This document shows, piece by piece, positions 63,924 through 64,000 of a stretch of 64,000 bases of DNA. This DNA is from an uncultured Hungatella sp. Lineage in GTDB: Bacteria; Bacillota; Clostridia; Lachnospirales; Lachnospiraceae. Each line of letters begins with the position of its first letter. Position 1 is the stretch's first letter. The stretch covers positions 25,781 through 89,780 of the forward strand of contig CAJTUV010000012.1 in assembly GCA_910579515.1 (NCBI GenBank). The letters run 5' to 3'. The notes beneath the pieces were generated by a model. It was not told the DNA's origin. It searched no databases and saw only the letters and a list, made by a program, of their open reading frames with translations. Position numbers and translations under genes: made by a program.

Positions 63924-64000
63924 TTAATAAGTTACTTTATAGTCATGGTCCCAGATGTTACAATAAGTTCCATAAGAACTGTAGCTATGGTCATTGCTTC
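63924..64000 (-). CDS. C-terminal end of an unidentified minus-strand gene
   Basis: The minus-strand frame is open from the window edge to a TAA at 63924-63926, giving 25 full codons rich in Tyr, Ser and His (ends NIWDHDYKVTY). The composition looks like a real protein tail, but it is too short to identify. Confidence 0.4.
   Translation of the reverse strand, partial: SNDHSYSSYGTYCNIWDHDYKVTY

Noticed and set aside
1..64000. CRISPR arrays, rRNA, tRNA, prophage structural genes
   Set aside because: I saw no spaced direct repeats, no rRNA or tRNA-like sequences and no capsid, tail or integrase genes on reading through the window.

Overview
The window looks like a chromosomal segment of a gut-type Firmicute, most likely a Lachnospiraceae (Clostridium cluster XIVa relative). 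The reasons are strong AGGAGG ribosome sites, moderate-to-low GC, zinc-ribbon/SPFH and DUF554 genes, a Csp-like subtilase, CUT1 sugar ABC transporters without their own ATPase, and the type of NRPS present. No rRNA, tRNA, CRISPR array or intact insertion sequence was recognised. Most genes lie on the minus strand.

Layout. 1-6.0 kb: a lactate-permease-family transporter (cut by the window edge) with a TetR regulator, then a LysR-controlled three-gene operon (serine hydrolase, anion permease, DUF6282 metal hydrolase). 6.0-6.4 kb: a structured non-coding stretch. 6.4-17.5 kb: an AT-richer, tightly coupled minus-strand operon. It encodes a small membrane protein, an AAA ATPase with a PD-(D/E)XK-like nuclease, a DptF-like P-loop ATPase, 517-aa and 1063-aa proteins of unknown family, a ParA-type ATPase and an HD hydrolase with a zinc ribbon. 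This set does not match any defence system I can name and is the best candidate for an undescribed system. 17.5-28.2 kb: an MBL-fold lactonase-like gene, then a sugar-uptake and sugar-oxidation operon (two Gfo/Idh/MocA dehydrogenases, a TIM-barrel isomerase, binding protein, two permeases, DUF554). It is controlled by a divergent LacI repressor with twin operators; a ROK regulator follows.

28.3-41.1 kb: a five-gene biosynthetic operon of acyltransferase, MATE exporter fused to an RsbW-like kinase domain, 2991-aa trimodular NRPS (A-T-C-A-T-C-A-T-reductase), STAS anti-anti-sigma protein, and a second RsbW-like kinase. The reductase terminus predicts a tripeptide aldehyde or a product derived from it. 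The kinase/STAS pair suggests that export or production is controlled by partner switching, which I have not seen described for an NRPS.

41.2-64 kb: largely housekeeping and envelope genes. These are a Csp-like subtilase preceded by an overlooked 26-codon ORF, an EndoQ-like PHP/UvrD helicase fusion, glycogen debranching enzyme, a secreted transglutaminase-like protein, D,D-carboxypeptidase, a MATE gene interrupted by an amber codon, NlpC/P60 hydrolase, DHFR, cytidine deaminase, deoxyribose-phosphate aldolase, an ECF sigma operon, a hemerythrin-CheX-receiver fusion, and an SPFH/zinc-ribbon operon.
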